Shown here in pieces: positions 44,809 to 54,185 of a stretch of DNA of 64,000 bases. Numbering within the stretch: position 1 is the stretch's first letter; the number at the start of each line of letters is the position of its first letter. The DNA lies in contig CAIUSV010000048.1 in NCBI GenBank assembly GCA_903901915.1, positions 1-64,000 on the forward strand. Reading direction: 5' to 3'. The notes below the pieces were generated by a model. That model worked only from the letters and a program-made list of their open reading frames with translations, had not been told where the DNA came from and did not search any database. The stretch comes from an uncultured Rhodospirillaceae bacterium. Its GTDB lineage: Bacteria; Pseudomonadota; Alphaproteobacteria; Rhodospirillales; Magnetospirillaceae. The translations under genes and the position numbers were made by a program.

Positions 44809-47325
44809 TTACAGTCGCCACGAGCCGCGTTGGCGCACCAGGGCGGCGAACTCGGCGGCGGGCACCGCCCGGCTGAACAGATAGCCCTGGGCCTCGTCAA
44901 CCTCGTGCGCCTTGAGAAAGTCAAGCTGTTCACGGGTTTCCACGCCCTCGACGTTGACCCGGGTGCCAAGCGAGTGCCCCAGTCTGACGATGGCCTCGAC
45001 CACCGCGGCATTATCCGGGTGGAGACCGATATCGACCACGAACGAGCGATCGATTTTCAGCTTATCCACGGGAAAGCGCTTCAGATAGTTCAGCGACGAA
45101 TAGCCGGTGCCGAAATCGTCGATGGAAATCAGCACCCCCATGGCGCGCAGGCCCTGCAACACCTCGATGGTGGCATCGACGTTCTGCATGGCGATGCCTT
45201 CGGTGATTTCCAGTTGCAGCATGTCGGGAGCCATGCCGGTCTGGTCCAGGATGTCCCCCACCATGGAAACCAGGCTTTGGGTCTGCTTGAACTGGGCCGG
45301 CGACAGGTTGACGGCGATCTTCACCTGCTCCAGCCCCTCGCGCACCCAGGCGCGACCCTGGAGACAGGCGCGATGCAAAATCCAGCGGCCCAACGGCGCG
45401 ATCAGGTCGGTCCGTTCGATGATGGGAATGAACTCGGCCGGCGGCACCCAGCCGCGGGTGGGATGGCGCCAGCGCAACAGCGCCTCGCAACCGACGATGC
45501 GCCCGGACGCCAGTTCGACCAGCGGCTGATAATGCAGTTCAAGCTGGGGGGTGCCCAGCGCCAGCCGCATGTCGCGTTCGACCACCTTGCGGGCCTGGAC
45601 CTCGGCGTCCATCTCGGCGACGTAGAAGTGATAGTTGTTGCGCCCCTCCGCCTTGGACCGGAACATGGCGAGGTCGGCGTTCTTCAGCAACTGGTCGGCG
45701 TTGGCGGCGTCGCTTGGGTACAGCGTGATCCCGACCGACGTGCTGGTCAGCACCTCATGATCCTCCAGCCCGAACGGATCGGAAATGCTGGTGATGATGG
45801 CCTCCGCCACCCGGGCGGCGCCCTCGGCATCCTCGATGTTGGTCAAGATGACGGCGAACTCGTCACCGCCGAGACGCGCCACCGTGTCGGTCTCGCGCAC
45901 GCAGCGCCCCAGCCGCTTGGCCACCGCCTTCAGCAGCAGGTCGCCGACATGGTGGCCCAGGGTGTCGTTGACGTCCTTGAACTTGTCGAGATCGAGAAAC
46001 AGCAGCGCCAGCTTGCCGGCCGACCGTTTGGTCTGGGCCAGCGCCTGACGCAGCCGTTCCTGGAACAGCACCCGGTTGGGCAATTCGGTCAGCGCGTCGT
46101 GATGGGCGAGATGCTGGATGCGGGCGGCGGCCAGCTTGCGCTCGGTAATGTCGCGCCCCACCAGCACCAGACCGCGACGGCCGCCGTCGGGATTGAACAG
46201 CGGGATCTTCATCATGTCGAAGACCTTGGCGCCGCCATCGCGGGTTTCCAGGGATCTCTCGTAGGTCAGTGGCCGCCGGTCGCTCCAGGCGCGTTCATCG
46301 GTCTCGCGGGTATTGATCAGGAACTCCTGATGGCCGCGCGACACCAGCGCCAGTTCCGGCGCCGTGAGCCCGACGTAATCGACGCCGTGCAAACCGACCA
46401 TGTCGAGGTAGAACTGATTGGCCACCAGCCACCGCCCCTGGCCGTCCTTGAAACAGACCAGATCGGGCAGGGCGTTGATCAGGGTGGCCAGCCACTCCTT
46501 CTGGGTGCGCAGTTCCTCTTCGTTGGCCTTGCGCGCGGTGATGTCGTGGCCGATGGCGACGAACAGGGTCTGCCCGCCGATTTCCATGGACGACAGCGAC
46601 AGTTCCAGCGGGAACAGGGCGCCGCCCTTGCGTCGCCCGGTCACTTCGGTACGGTGGCCCAGGAAAGTCTCGGTCAGGATGGAGCGGCCCGCTCCTCCCA
46701 GTTCGGGGATCAGCGTCGCGATGCTTTTGCCGACGATGGCCGCGGGTTCGTAGCCGAAAATCCGTTCGGCCGAAGGATTATAGGTGCCGATGGCGCCGTC
46801 CGCGCCGAAGGTCACGATGGCATCGGCGGTATTATCGACGATGGCGCGGTTATGCAGTTCCGACAGCCGGTAATTCTCGGCCAGCGCTTCCATGGTGCGC
46901 GCCTGCTGCCGCAAGATGGCTTCGCGTGACGCCATGGCGGTCACGTCGAACACCTGGATCAGGCACGACCGGGCACCATTGGCATCCAACGGCTTGACCA
47001 CGACGATCTGATGCATGGAATCGGGGCGGTCGGGGTTGCGGCCCTCGCGGCGCAAGGGGAACAGCGCCTTGTTGAGCGAGGACGACAACATGGCGGAAAG
47101 GCCGCTGCCCAGCGCTTGCTCCACCGCCTGAGCGACGCGACTGCCGGCCAGATCGGGGAACACCTCGGCCAGGGTGCGCCCTCGCGCCGCGTCGGCATCG
47201 ACCCCCGATGCCTTGCCCATCCAGGCGTTCCACAGCGAGATCCGCCCGCCGTCATCGAACAGGATGATGCCAAGCTCTCCGGCGTCGGTCAGTCCCTGAA
47301 GCAGGCCATCGTCCACCATGCCCAA
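44809..47325 (-). CDS. PAS-containing diguanylate cyclase/phosphodiesterase (GGDEF-EAL)
   Basis: 838 residues: an N-terminal PAS-like region (about 10-130), two PAS domains (about 155-400), GGDEF (400-560) and EAL (580-830). GGDEF is intact (ARLGGDEFAV) with an RxxD inhibitory site (RETD) five residues before it. EAL key motifs are present (CEALLRW, NLSPAQF, DDFGTGYSSL, EGVETREQ, QGYLFS). It should both make and degrade cyclic di-GMP. It starts 3 bases after the stop of the CheC-like gene, in one operon; ATG 47319 is an alternative start. Confidence 0.92.
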   Translation of the reverse strand: MGMVDDGLLQGLTDAGELGIILFDDGGRISLWNAWMGKASGVDADAARGRTLAEVFPDLAGSRVAQAVEQALGSGLSAMLSSSLNKALFPLRREGRNPDRPDSMHQIVVVKPLDANGARSCLIQVFDVTAMASREAILRQQARTMEALAENYRLSELHNRAIVDNTADAIVTFGADGAIGTYNPSAERIFGYEPAAIVGKSIATLIPELGGAGRSILTETFLGHRTEVTGRRKGGALFPLELSLSSMEIGGQTLFVAIGHDITARKANEEELRTQKEWLATLINALPDLVCFKDGQGRWLVANQFYLDMVGLHGVDYVGLTAPELALVSRGHQEFLINTRETDERAWSDRRPLTYERSLETRDGGAKVFDMMKIPLFNPDGGRRGLVLVGRDITERKLAAARIQHLAHHDALTELPNRVLFQERLRQALAQTKRSAGKLALLFLDLDKFKDVNDTLGHHVGDLLLKAVAKRLGRCVRETDTVARLGGDEFAVILTNIEDAEGAARVAEAIITSISDPFGLEDHEVLTSTSVGITLYPSDAANADQLLKNADLAMFRSKAEGRNNYHFYVAEMDAEVQARKVVERDMRLALGTPQLELHYQPLVELASGRIVGCEALLRWRHPTRGWVPPAEFIPIIERTDLIAPLGRWILHRACLQGRAWVREGLEQVKIAVNLSPAQFKQTQSLVSMVGDILDQTGMAPDMLQLEITEGIAMQNVDATIEVLQGLRAMGVLISIDDFGTGYSSLNYLKRFPVDKLKIDRSFVVDIGLHPDNAAVVEAIVRLGHSLGTRVNVEGVETREQLDFLKAHEVDEAQGYLFSRAVPAAEFAALVRQRGSWRL

Positions 47326-47328
47326 TCC

Positions 47329-48051
47329 TCAGCCGATCGCCGCGTGCCCGGCCCGATTGGCAAGCGCCGTCGCGAAGGCCTGTGCCGAGCCGTCGTCCAT
47401 GATCATGACAATGTAGCCCTCCGTCCCGGTGCCGGTCATCGCGAAATCCACCCGCAGGATCATCACCAGATGGGCATCGGCCGGCAGGGCACCAAGAATG
47501 CGGACACCACGGCCACGGCCATAGACCGGTAACGAGCCCTCGATGGTTCCGCCGAGGTTCCGGCTCAGACCGCCCAGACAAGCGTTGAGGACAATGTTGC
47601 CCACCTCCAACAGCGCTTCCTGCTCCAATTCGGTCAGCGAATCCAGCGGCACCGTATCGCGCATCATGGCGCGGACCAGTTCCAGACTGCGCTGTTCGGG
47701 AAAGATCAGCAGGATATCGCCGGAAAAGCCGGTCTCGAAATGCTGACGCACCACCACGGAATCGCCCCGGCCGGTGGCTTCGCCGACGCGTGCCGCCGCC
47801 TGGGCGGGGGACAGGAATTCGACCGGCGCCGATGACAGCGCCACCTCGCCGTCGACCAGCCGCGACAGCGCCACCGCGGCCCGGCCGATGGCAAGCTTCA
47901 GGATTTCGGTTATCACCCCACGCTCGACATCACCGATGGTCGCGGTCATGGCACCCCACGACGGCCGCCGACCGGCTTCGCTGTCCCCCTGGTCGTCGCT
48001 TTCGCCCTCATCGTCCCACTCCGCCCCGACCGCCCGGCCGACGGACATCAT
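47329..48051 (-). CDS. CheC/CheX-type chemotaxis phosphatase-like protein
   Basis: From ATG 48051 the product is 240 residues. The CheC motif ELEQEALLEVGNIVLNACLGGLSRNLGG contains E-x2-N, the phosphatase signature; a second copy is not evident. CheC-type proteins dephosphorylate CheY-P or, in CheX-type, control signalling. The acidic N-terminal stretch (WDDEGESDDQGDSE) is unusual. Start uncertain: 48111 or 47949 also possible. First gene of a unit with the GGDEF-EAL gene. Confidence 0.8.
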   Translation of the reverse strand: MMSVGRAVGAEWDDEGESDDQGDSEAGRRPSWGAMTATIGDVERGVITEILKLAIGRAAVALSRLVDGEVALSSAPVEFLSPAQAAARVGEATGRGDSVVVRQHFETGFSGDILLIFPEQRSLELVRAMMRDTVPLDSLTELEQEALLEVGNIVLNACLGGLSRNLGGTIEGSLPVYGRGRGVRILGALPADAHLVMILRVDFAMTGTGTEGYIVMIMDDGSAQAFATALANRAGHAAIG

Positions 48052-48187
48052 GATCCCGCCGCCCGGCCGCTTCGGCAAGGGCCAAAACGACGGGAGAGCG
48101 ACACGCCCCATTGTCCGCCGTGACAGCCTTTCGCCAGCCTGCTAGGGTATGCACCCCTGCAACGTCGCCGCATCCGAAGGATAGCCG

Positions 48188-49108
48188 TTGACCCGGCCTA
48201 CCGTCATCGCCCTCATCGGGCTCGCCGTCGCCGCCATCGCCGCCCTGCTGGCTCTTCAGCACGAGCGCGAGGAACCTCCGGCGCCCGCCCTGCAGATTCC
48301 GGCGCCGACGCCGGCGACCATCGATGCCCGCGAACCGTCGTTCGATGTCGTGCGCATCGATACCGAGGGCGATTCGGTGATTGCCGGCCGGGCCCAGCCC
48401 GGCGCGGTGGTGTCCATCATCGACGGCGGCAACGAATTGGGTCAGGTCACCGCCGATGCCCGCGGCGAGTGGGTGTTCGTTCCGCCAGTGCCGCTGGCAC
48501 CCGGCGCCCGCGAGCTTCGGCTTCGCGCCGTCAACCCCGACGGCGGCACCGTCGAGTCCGGCGAGCCGGTGGTTCTGGTGGTGCCCGAGCGCGGCAAGGG
48601 ACCGGCGTTGGCCATCAAGCCGGGCCGGGCGGGCGGCAGCAAGCTGCTGCAAGGCCCCGGCGGCGATGCCGGCGGCGCTCTGTCGCTGGATCTGGTCGAG
48701 CACGACGACCAGGGCCGCCTGTTCATCGGCGGCAAGGCTCCGGCGGCGGGCAAGGTATTCCTTTATCTCGACAACCGCTTTATCGGCCGCGCCGACGCCG
48801 ACAGCGACGGCGCATGGCGGGTGGCGGCGGCGACACCGGCCGATGGGCCGCATCTGTTGCGCGCCGACCTGATCGGCGACAAGGGCAAGGTGCTGGCCCG
48901 CGTCGAAGTCCCGTGGACCCCCGGCGAGGCCCTGGTCCGGGGGGCGGCGGCGGTGGTGGTGGCGCCCGGCAATTCACTGTGGCGCATCGCCCGCCGGCTC
49001 TATGGCCACGGAACCGCCTATACCATGATCTACGAGGCCAACCGCGGCCGCATCCGCGACCCCGACCGCATCTATCCCGGCCAGGTGTTCAGCGTCCCCG
49101 CCCGCTGA
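48188..49108 (+). CDS. LysM-domain protein with Ig-like repeats, membrane-anchored
   Basis: 306 residues with a TTG start at 48188 preceded by GAAGGA. An N-terminal membrane segment (5-23) is followed by a Pro-rich linker. Two beta-rich repeats of Ig-like kind follow (VIAGRAQPGAVVSIIDGGNELGQVTADARGEWVFVPP and a second LFIGGKAPAAGKVFLYLDNR). A C-terminal LysM (VAPGNSLWRIARRLYGHGTAYTMIYEANRG) binds peptidoglycan. Likely a periplasmic, cell-wall associated protein; its end overlaps the next gene by 20 bases. Confidence 0.8.
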   Translation: MTRPTVIALIGLAVAAIAALLALQHEREEPPAPALQIPAPTPATIDAREPSFDVVRIDTEGDSVIAGRAQPGAVVSIIDGGNELGQVTADARGEWVFVPPVPLAPGARELRLRAVNPDGGTVESGEPVVLVVPERGKGPALAIKPGRAGGSKLLQGPGGDAGGALSLDLVEHDDQGRLFIGGKAPAAGKVFLYLDNRFIGRADADSDGAWRVAAATPADGPHLLRADLIGDKGKVLARVEVPWTPGEALVRGAAAVVVAPGNSLWRIARRLYGHGTAYTMIYEANRGRIRDPDRIYPGQVFSVPAR

Positions 49109-49610
49109 CCGCCGATTTGCGCCATTCGGGCCGGACCGCGCTTTCTCCGGGCTTGCAGGGTTCCAGCGGCGGTCGCAGATAGATGGCGATGATTTCCATG
49201 TACGGCATCAGCGGCACCAGGAACAGCGTCACCGCCGACATCAGCCCGACCGCGGTGACCGGCACCGGAATGTCGAAATCCGAGCCGAGGATAAGACGGC
49301 CGCCATCAATCCTAAACACCGCCGACCCCAGGGCTTCGCACGCGGCATCGGCGATGCGGATCAGCCCGAAACGGGCGGCCGGCGATTCCGCCGAAAACGG
49401 CAGCGGCCCCAGGTCTCCCCGCAGGGCCAAGCGGGCGCGGCCCTCGGCCTGTTCCAGCCGGCAGACAAAGCGGATGCCGCGACAGGCGAAATCGAACCGG
49501 GTGACGCCGTCGCCAACCGAAAGCTGCTGACCATCACCATCGACCCAGACGGTATGGATATCGATAGGCAGGGCCTTGCCGCCTAAAGAGAAGGTTTTCG
49601 TTTTTGACAT
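49089..49610 (-). CDS. Hypothetical protein
   Basis: 173 residues with no recognised domain. One hydrophobic stretch near 122-142 (AVGLMSAVTLFLVPLMPYM) and short beta-strand-like segments. It overlaps the convergent LysM gene by 20 bases. Frame use is coherent and no other gene covers the area. Confidence 0.55.
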   Translation of the reverse strand: MSKTKTFSLGGKALPIDIHTVWVDGDGQQLSVGDGVTRFDFACRGIRFVCRLEQAEGRARLALRGDLGPLPFSAESPAARFGLIRIADAACEALGSAVFRIDGGRLILGSDFDIPVPVTAVGLMSAVTLFLVPLMPYMEIIAIYLRPPLEPCKPGESAVRPEWRKSAVSGRGR

Positions 49611-49742
49611 TGTTACCGTCGCGATGGGGACGTAAAGACATTACTATCATGTCGCCGGCCATGATGAAATTCCAATAGTCTGGCGGTATAAGCTTTCAGG
49701 TTGCCGCATTTCGCGGCGGTTGTCCGATCCCGGGAGTGGCGC

Positions 49743-50450
49743 GTGCAGGCTCAGGAAATCCCATTGACCAAGTATCTCTGGTTTCCCATCAACCGCGAGG
49801 GCTGGCCCTTCATCGCACTGTTCGCCGTGGTCGCCCTGCTGCTGGGACAGGCATGGGCGCCGCTGGGATGGCTGGGGGCGTTGCTGACCTGCTGGTGCGC
49901 CTGGTTCTTCCGCGACCCCGACCGGGTGACCCCGGTGCGCGATGGGCTGGTGATCAGCCCCGCCGACGGGGTGGTGCAGATGATCGGGCTGGCGCCTCCG
50001 CCACCCGAGCTGGAGATGGGGGAAACGCCGCGCATGTGCATCTCGGTGTTCATGAGCGTGTTCAGTGTCCACGTCAACCGCGTGCCGATCGGCGGCCGGG
50101 TGATAAAGACCGCTTATCGGCCGGGCAAGTTCCTCGACGCCTCGCTGGATAAGGCCAGCGCCGATAACGAGCGCATGTCGGTTCGACTTGCCCTGGCCGA
50201 CGGGCGTGAACTCGCCTTCGTCCAGATCGCCGGCCTGGTGGCCCGACGCATCAAGTGTGACCTGAACGAAAATCGCGAAGTCAGGGCAGGCGAGCGCTTC
50301 GGCCTGATCCGTTTCGGCTCCCGCGTCGACGTCTATCTGCCCGAGGGCGCCGCGCCGCTGGTGGCGCTGGGCCAATCGATGCTGGCGGGCGAGACCGTAT
50401 TGGCCGACCTGGGCTCCGGCGAAGGCGCGCGCGAGGGAGAGGTGCGATGA
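49743..50450 (+). CDS. psd: Phosphatidylserine decarboxylase, small type
   Basis: Converts phosphatidylserine to phosphatidylethanolamine at the inner membrane. From GTG 49743 (CGGGAG upstream) it is 235 residues. Two N-terminal hydrophobic segments, [16 protein letters not shown] and RFGSRVDVY (self-cleavage at G-S creating the pyruvoyl group). The track start TTG 49701 is less likely. It overlaps pssA by 4 bases. Confidence 0.95.
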   Translation: MQAQEIPLTKYLWFPINREGWPFIALFAVVALLLGQAWAPLGWLGALLTCWCAWFFRDPDRVTPVRDGLVISPADGVVQMIGLAPPPPELEMGETPRMCISVFMSVFSVHVNRVPIGGRVIKTAYRPGKFLDASLDKASADNERMSVRLALADGRELAFVQIAGLVARRIKCDLNENREVRAGERFGLIRFGSRVDVYLPEGAAPLVALGQSMLAGETVLADLGSGEGAREGEVR

Positions 50451-51247
50451 TGTTCCGCCGCAAGCGGCCGCCGCGCATTCCCGGCCTGTCGATCAACCGC
50501 CTGATCCCCAACATCCTGACCCTGCTGGCGTTGTGTGCCGGGTTGACCTCGATCCGCTTCGCCGTCCACGACATGTGGAAGGAAGCGGTGGTGGCGACCG
50601 TACTGGCCGCCGTCCTCGACGGCCTCGACGGCCGGGTCGCCCGGCTGTTGCAGGGAACCTCGAAATTCGGCGCCGAACTGGACTCGCTGTCCGATTTCGT
50701 CAGCTTCGGTGTCGCTCCCGCCATGGTTCTCTATTTCTGGACCATGAAAAGTGCCGGCGGTTTCGGCTGGGCCCTGGTGCTGCTGTTCTCGGTGTGCTGC
50801 GCCCTCAGGCTGGCCCGCTTCAACACCATGATCGGCGAACCCGACCTGCCGCCCTACGCCTACAACTTCTTCACCGGCGTTCCCGCCCCGGCGGCGGCGG
50901 GCCTGACGCTGATGCCGATGGTTCTGACCATCCAGTTCGGCGAAGGCTTCTTCGACCGGCCGGCGGTGGTCGCCCTGTTCCTGCTGGGTGTGTCGTTCCT
51001 GATGGTCAGCAGACTGCCGACCTATTCCTTCAAGAAGGTAAGGATTCCCCACCCATGGGTGCTGCCGATCCTGCTGGTGGTGGGCGTGGTAGCGGCGTTC
51101 ATGGTCACCGAGCCGTGGCTGACGCTGTCGGCGGTAGGCTGCGCCTATATCGCCTCGATTCCGGCGGCGGCCCGGTCGTTCCGACGCCTCAAGGCCCAGG
51201 CCGAGCAGACCGTGGCGATCGGGGACACGGCGGCGCCACCGTCCTGA
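50447..51247 (+). CDS. pssA: CDP-diacylglycerol-serine O-phosphatidyltransferase
   Basis: Makes phosphatidylserine, the substrate of the preceding enzyme. 266 residues with the CDP-alcohol phosphotransferase motif [26 protein letters not shown], seven or so membrane segments and a basic tail. The ATG overlaps the psd stop, giving a two-gene operon. Confidence 0.95.
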   Translation: MMFRRKRPPRIPGLSINRLIPNILTLLALCAGLTSIRFAVHDMWKEAVVATVLAAVLDGLDGRVARLLQGTSKFGAELDSLSDFVSFGVAPAMVLYFWTMKSAGGFGWALVLLFSVCCALRLARFNTMIGEPDLPPYAYNFFTGVPAPAAAGLTLMPMVLTIQFGEGFFDRPAVVALFLLGVSFLMVSRLPTYSFKKVRIPHPWVLPILLVVGVVAAFMVTEPWLTLSAVGCAYIASIPAAARSFRRLKAQAEQTVAIGDTAAPPS

Positions 51248-51395
51248 GCGCCCCGCCACACTGTGGCAATTTCGCCACGGCTGGATAGGAAGGGTGTCTC
51301 TCCGCCTCGGGATGCCTTGCCCTTGATTCCGCAGCGCGGTAAAAATGGGGCAACCAATTCCTCTTAGCGCCATCTGACCGGGAAGGTTTCGCCCC

Positions 51396-52442
51396 ATGCG
51401 CAGCTTCAAGACGTTTCTCGCCGCCGCCGCCATCGCCGCCCTGCCGGTTCTGGCACCCACCGCCGCCCAGGCCCAGTGGTACGCCGGCATCGATGCCGGG
51501 GCGGGCTTCCTTCAGGATTCCAAGACCAGCGGCAGCGGCCTGTCGTACAAGAGCAACTACGACCTCGGCTGGATGACTCAGGGCGAGGTCGGCTACGCCT
51601 TCGGTCAGTGGCGGGTCGAGGGCGAGTTGAGCTATCGCAGCAACGGCGTCGGCAAGGTTGGCGGCATCAACGGCAGCGGCACCACCACCGCGCTGGCTCC
51701 GATGATCAACGGCGTCTACGAGTTCCTGCCCCAGTCGCAGTGGCACCCCTTCGTCGGTCTGGGCGTCGGTGGCGCCTACGTGGACACCGGCTCGGTCAAG
51801 CAGAACAACGGCGCCGTCTATAAGGGCGACGACTTCCAGTTCGCCTATCAGGGTTTTGTCGGCGTCGGCTTCGACGTCACCAAGAACATCGAGCTGAAGA
51901 CCCAGTACCGCTACTTCTCGACGCTGGACTACGACGTCAAGGCCCAGCCCGGCAACCAGGGCCTGACCGGCGAATTCCACGATCACGCCATCATGATCGG
52001 CTTCACCTACAAGTTCGGTGCCCCCGCCGCGGCACCCGCCCCGGCTCCGGCTCCGGCCGCCGCCCCGGCTCCGGCCGCCGCCCCGGCGGTGGTCAAGCCG
52101 GCTCCCGCCGTGCAGAAGAACTTCATCGTGTTCTTCGACTTCGATAAGGCCGCCATCACCCCCGAGGCGACCCGCATCATCCAGCAGGCCGCCGGCGCCG
52201 CCAAGTCGGCCGGTGCCGCCCGCATCGACCTGACCGGTCATACCGATCTGGCCGGCAACGACAAGTACAACCAGGCCCTGTCGCTCAAGCGCGCCAACGC
52301 CGTCAAGGATCAACTGGTGAAGCTGGGCGTTCCGGCCGACCAGATCATTGTCGTCGGCAAGGGCAAGACCACGCCGCTGGTCCAGACCCAGGACGGCGTG
52401 CGCGAGCCGCAGAACCGCCGCGTCGAAATCGTCCTGCCGTAG
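51396..52442 (+). CDS. OmpA-family outer-membrane protein
   Basis: 348 residues: signal peptide (MRSFKTFLAAAAIAALPVLAPTAAQA), an eight-strand beta-barrel of about 180 residues, an Ala-Pro linker (APAPAPAPAAAPAPAAAPAVV) and a C-terminal OmpA peptidoglycan-binding domain (FFDFDKAAITPEATRII, LTGHTDLAGNDKYNQALSLKRANAVKDQL). It anchors the outer membrane to the wall and may form a pore. Followed by a terminator. Confidence 0.93.
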   Translation: MRSFKTFLAAAAIAALPVLAPTAAQAQWYAGIDAGAGFLQDSKTSGSGLSYKSNYDLGWMTQGEVGYAFGQWRVEGELSYRSNGVGKVGGINGSGTTTALAPMINGVYEFLPQSQWHPFVGLGVGGAYVDTGSVKQNNGAVYKGDDFQFAYQGFVGVGFDVTKNIELKTQYRYFSTLDYDVKAQPGNQGLTGEFHDHAIMIGFTYKFGAPAAAPAPAPAPAAAPAPAAAPAVVKPAPAVQKNFIVFFDFDKAAITPEATRIIQQAAGAAKSAGAARIDLTGHTDLAGNDKYNQALSLKRANAVKDQLVKLGVPADQIIVVGKGKTTPLVQTQDGVREPQNRRVEIVLP

Positions 52443-52468
52443 ACGGACGCGACGACGACAACGATCAA

Positions 52469-52498
52469 GGGCCTCGCCTGACGGCGGGGCCCTTTCCT
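52469..52498 (+). terminator. Terminator after the OmpA-like gene
   Basis: GGGCCTCGCC-tgac-GGCGGGGCCC is a 10-bp stem with one mismatch and a broken T-run (TTTCCTTT). Confidence 0.75.
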
Positions 52499-52522
52499 TT
52501 CAGTGCCGGAGGCTTCCTCACC

Positions 52523-53035
52523 ATGCGATCCGCCGCCCTTGCCGTCCTGCTGACCGCCGCCCTCGCCACTCCGGCGGTGGCGGCCGACTCCACCAAACGC
52601 CTGGGCAAGTTCGGGGAATGGGAAAGCTTCGCCTACACCGAGGGCGGCGCCAAGACCTGTTATGTCGCCATCGCCGCCGGCAAGGTTCAGGGCGGCGAGA
52701 AGGGCAAGACCGCCACCTACCTGATCGTTACCCACCGCCCCGGTGCCAAGGGAACCGACGAGGTCAGCATCAACGGCACCTATGGCTTCAAGAAGGAGTC
52801 CGACGTCGAATTGCAGGTCGGCGCCATGAAGCACGCCCTGTTTACCAAGGGCGACCGTGCCTGGGCCAAGGACGCCGCCACCGACAAGGCCATCGTCGCC
52901 TCCCTGCGCAAGGGCAAGGAGGCGACCATGCATGCCACCCCGGCCAAGGGCGCCGCCATCACCGCCGGCTTCACCCTGTCGGGTTTCTCCGACGCCCTCG
53001 CCGCCGCCGACAAGGCCTGCGGCGTCAAGCGATAG
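52523..53035 (+). CDS. IalB-like secreted protein
   Basis: 170 residues with a signal peptide (ending TPAVAA) and the IalB pattern FGEWESFAYTEGGAKTCYVAI followed by YLIVTHRP. Two Cys, the second near the C-terminus, may form a disulfide. IalB is linked to host invasion in Bartonella, but family members in free-living alphaproteobacteria have unknown roles. Confidence 0.82.
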   Translation: MRSAALAVLLTAALATPAVAADSTKRLGKFGEWESFAYTEGGAKTCYVAIAAGKVQGGEKGKTATYLIVTHRPGAKGTDEVSINGTYGFKKESDVELQVGAMKHALFTKGDRAWAKDAATDKAIVASLRKGKEATMHATPAKGAAITAGFTLSGFSDALAAADKACGVKR

Positions 53036-54010
53036 CTAGAAATACCGCGCCAGATTGCGCCGGATCCGCTCCTTCACCGGTTCGCCGTCGGGCGGGGCAT
53101 CGAAGGCGCGGCCGGTGACGGTCTCGAACAGGGAAATGTATTTCCGGCTGAACTCCACCAGGGTGTCATCGGGAATGGTCGGAATCGGCTGGGTATAGGG
53201 ATCGCAGCGCGCCGCGATCCACAGCCGCAGGAACTCCTTGTCCAGGCTTTCCGGCTCGTCGCCGCCAGCGTGACGCCCGGCATAGCTGACGGCCTGCCAA
53301 TAGCGGCTGGAATCCGGGGTCAGGATCTCGTCGGCCAGGGTGATGCGGCCGTCGCCGTCAACGCCGAACTCGAACTTGGTATCGACCAGGATCAGGCCGT
53401 TGCGGGCGGCGATCTCACGCCCGCGGGCGAACAGCGCCAGCGACAGACGCGCCAGTTCGTCCCACCGCGCCTGGGTCAGCAGCCCGGTCGCCACGATTTC
53501 GGCCGGCGAGATCGGCGCATCGTGGCCCCCCACCGCCGCCTTGGTGGTGGGAGTGAGGATGGTGGCGGGCAGCCGATCGTTCTTGACCATGCCGTCGGCG
53601 AAGTCGAGACCGTACATGTGGCGCCCCCCCGCCCGGTACATCGACCAGATCGAGGTGTCGGTGGAACCGGTAAGATAGTCGCGCACCACCATCTCGATGG
53701 GCAGCATGTCGAGGCGACGCCCTACCACCACGTTGGGATCGGGGTACTCGATGACGTGGTTGGGGCAGATGTCGGCGGTGGCCTCGAACCAGAAACGGGC
53801 GGTCTGGGTCAGCACCTGACCCTTGAACGGCACCGCCGCCAGCACCTGATCGAAGGCGCTCTGGCGGTCGGTGGAAATCAGGATGCGGCGCCCGTCCGCC
53901 AGGTCGTAATTCTCCCGCACCTTGCCCCGGTAGTAGTTGGGCAGTTCGGGAAAGGCGGCTTCGGTAAGCACGCCGGGGATGGCGGCGCGGATCGCGGCGG
54001 CTGACAGCAT
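53036..54010 (-). CDS. purC: SAICAR synthase PurC, long form
   Basis: Converts CAIR and aspartate with ATP to SAICAR in purine synthesis. From ATG 54010 it is 324 residues, the longer form found in many alphaproteobacteria. Motifs YRGKVRENYDL, STDRQSAFD, VVRDYLTGS and LVDTKFEFG are present. Longer starts at 54052 or 54064 are open but less supported. Its stop abuts the IalB-like stop, so the two genes converge. Confidence 0.95.
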   Translation of the reverse strand: MLSAAAIRAAIPGVLTEAAFPELPNYYRGKVRENYDLADGRRILISTDRQSAFDQVLAAVPFKGQVLTQTARFWFEATADICPNHVIEYPDPNVVVGRRLDMLPIEMVVRDYLTGSTDTSIWSMYRAGGRHMYGLDFADGMVKNDRLPATILTPTTKAAVGGHDAPISPAEIVATGLLTQARWDELARLSLALFARGREIAARNGLILVDTKFEFGVDGDGRITLADEILTPDSSRYWQAVSYAGRHAGGDEPESLDKEFLRLWIAARCDPYTQPIPTIPDDTLVEFSRKYISLFETVTGRAFDAPPDGEPVKERIRRNLARYF

Positions 54011-54185
54011 GGGAACGTCCAACTGTGAAGGCGGGAACGGCACTTTACGCATTCCGGCCGCCACGGTCCACTACCCTGGCTTGTTCGCCGCCCTCACTCG
54101 CCGGGCGGGCGCCTCCGCGCACCACGGTCTCTGGAAATGGATTTCCGCCTTCCACCCCGGGGGCGGAAGGCATTAAGGTCCGACC

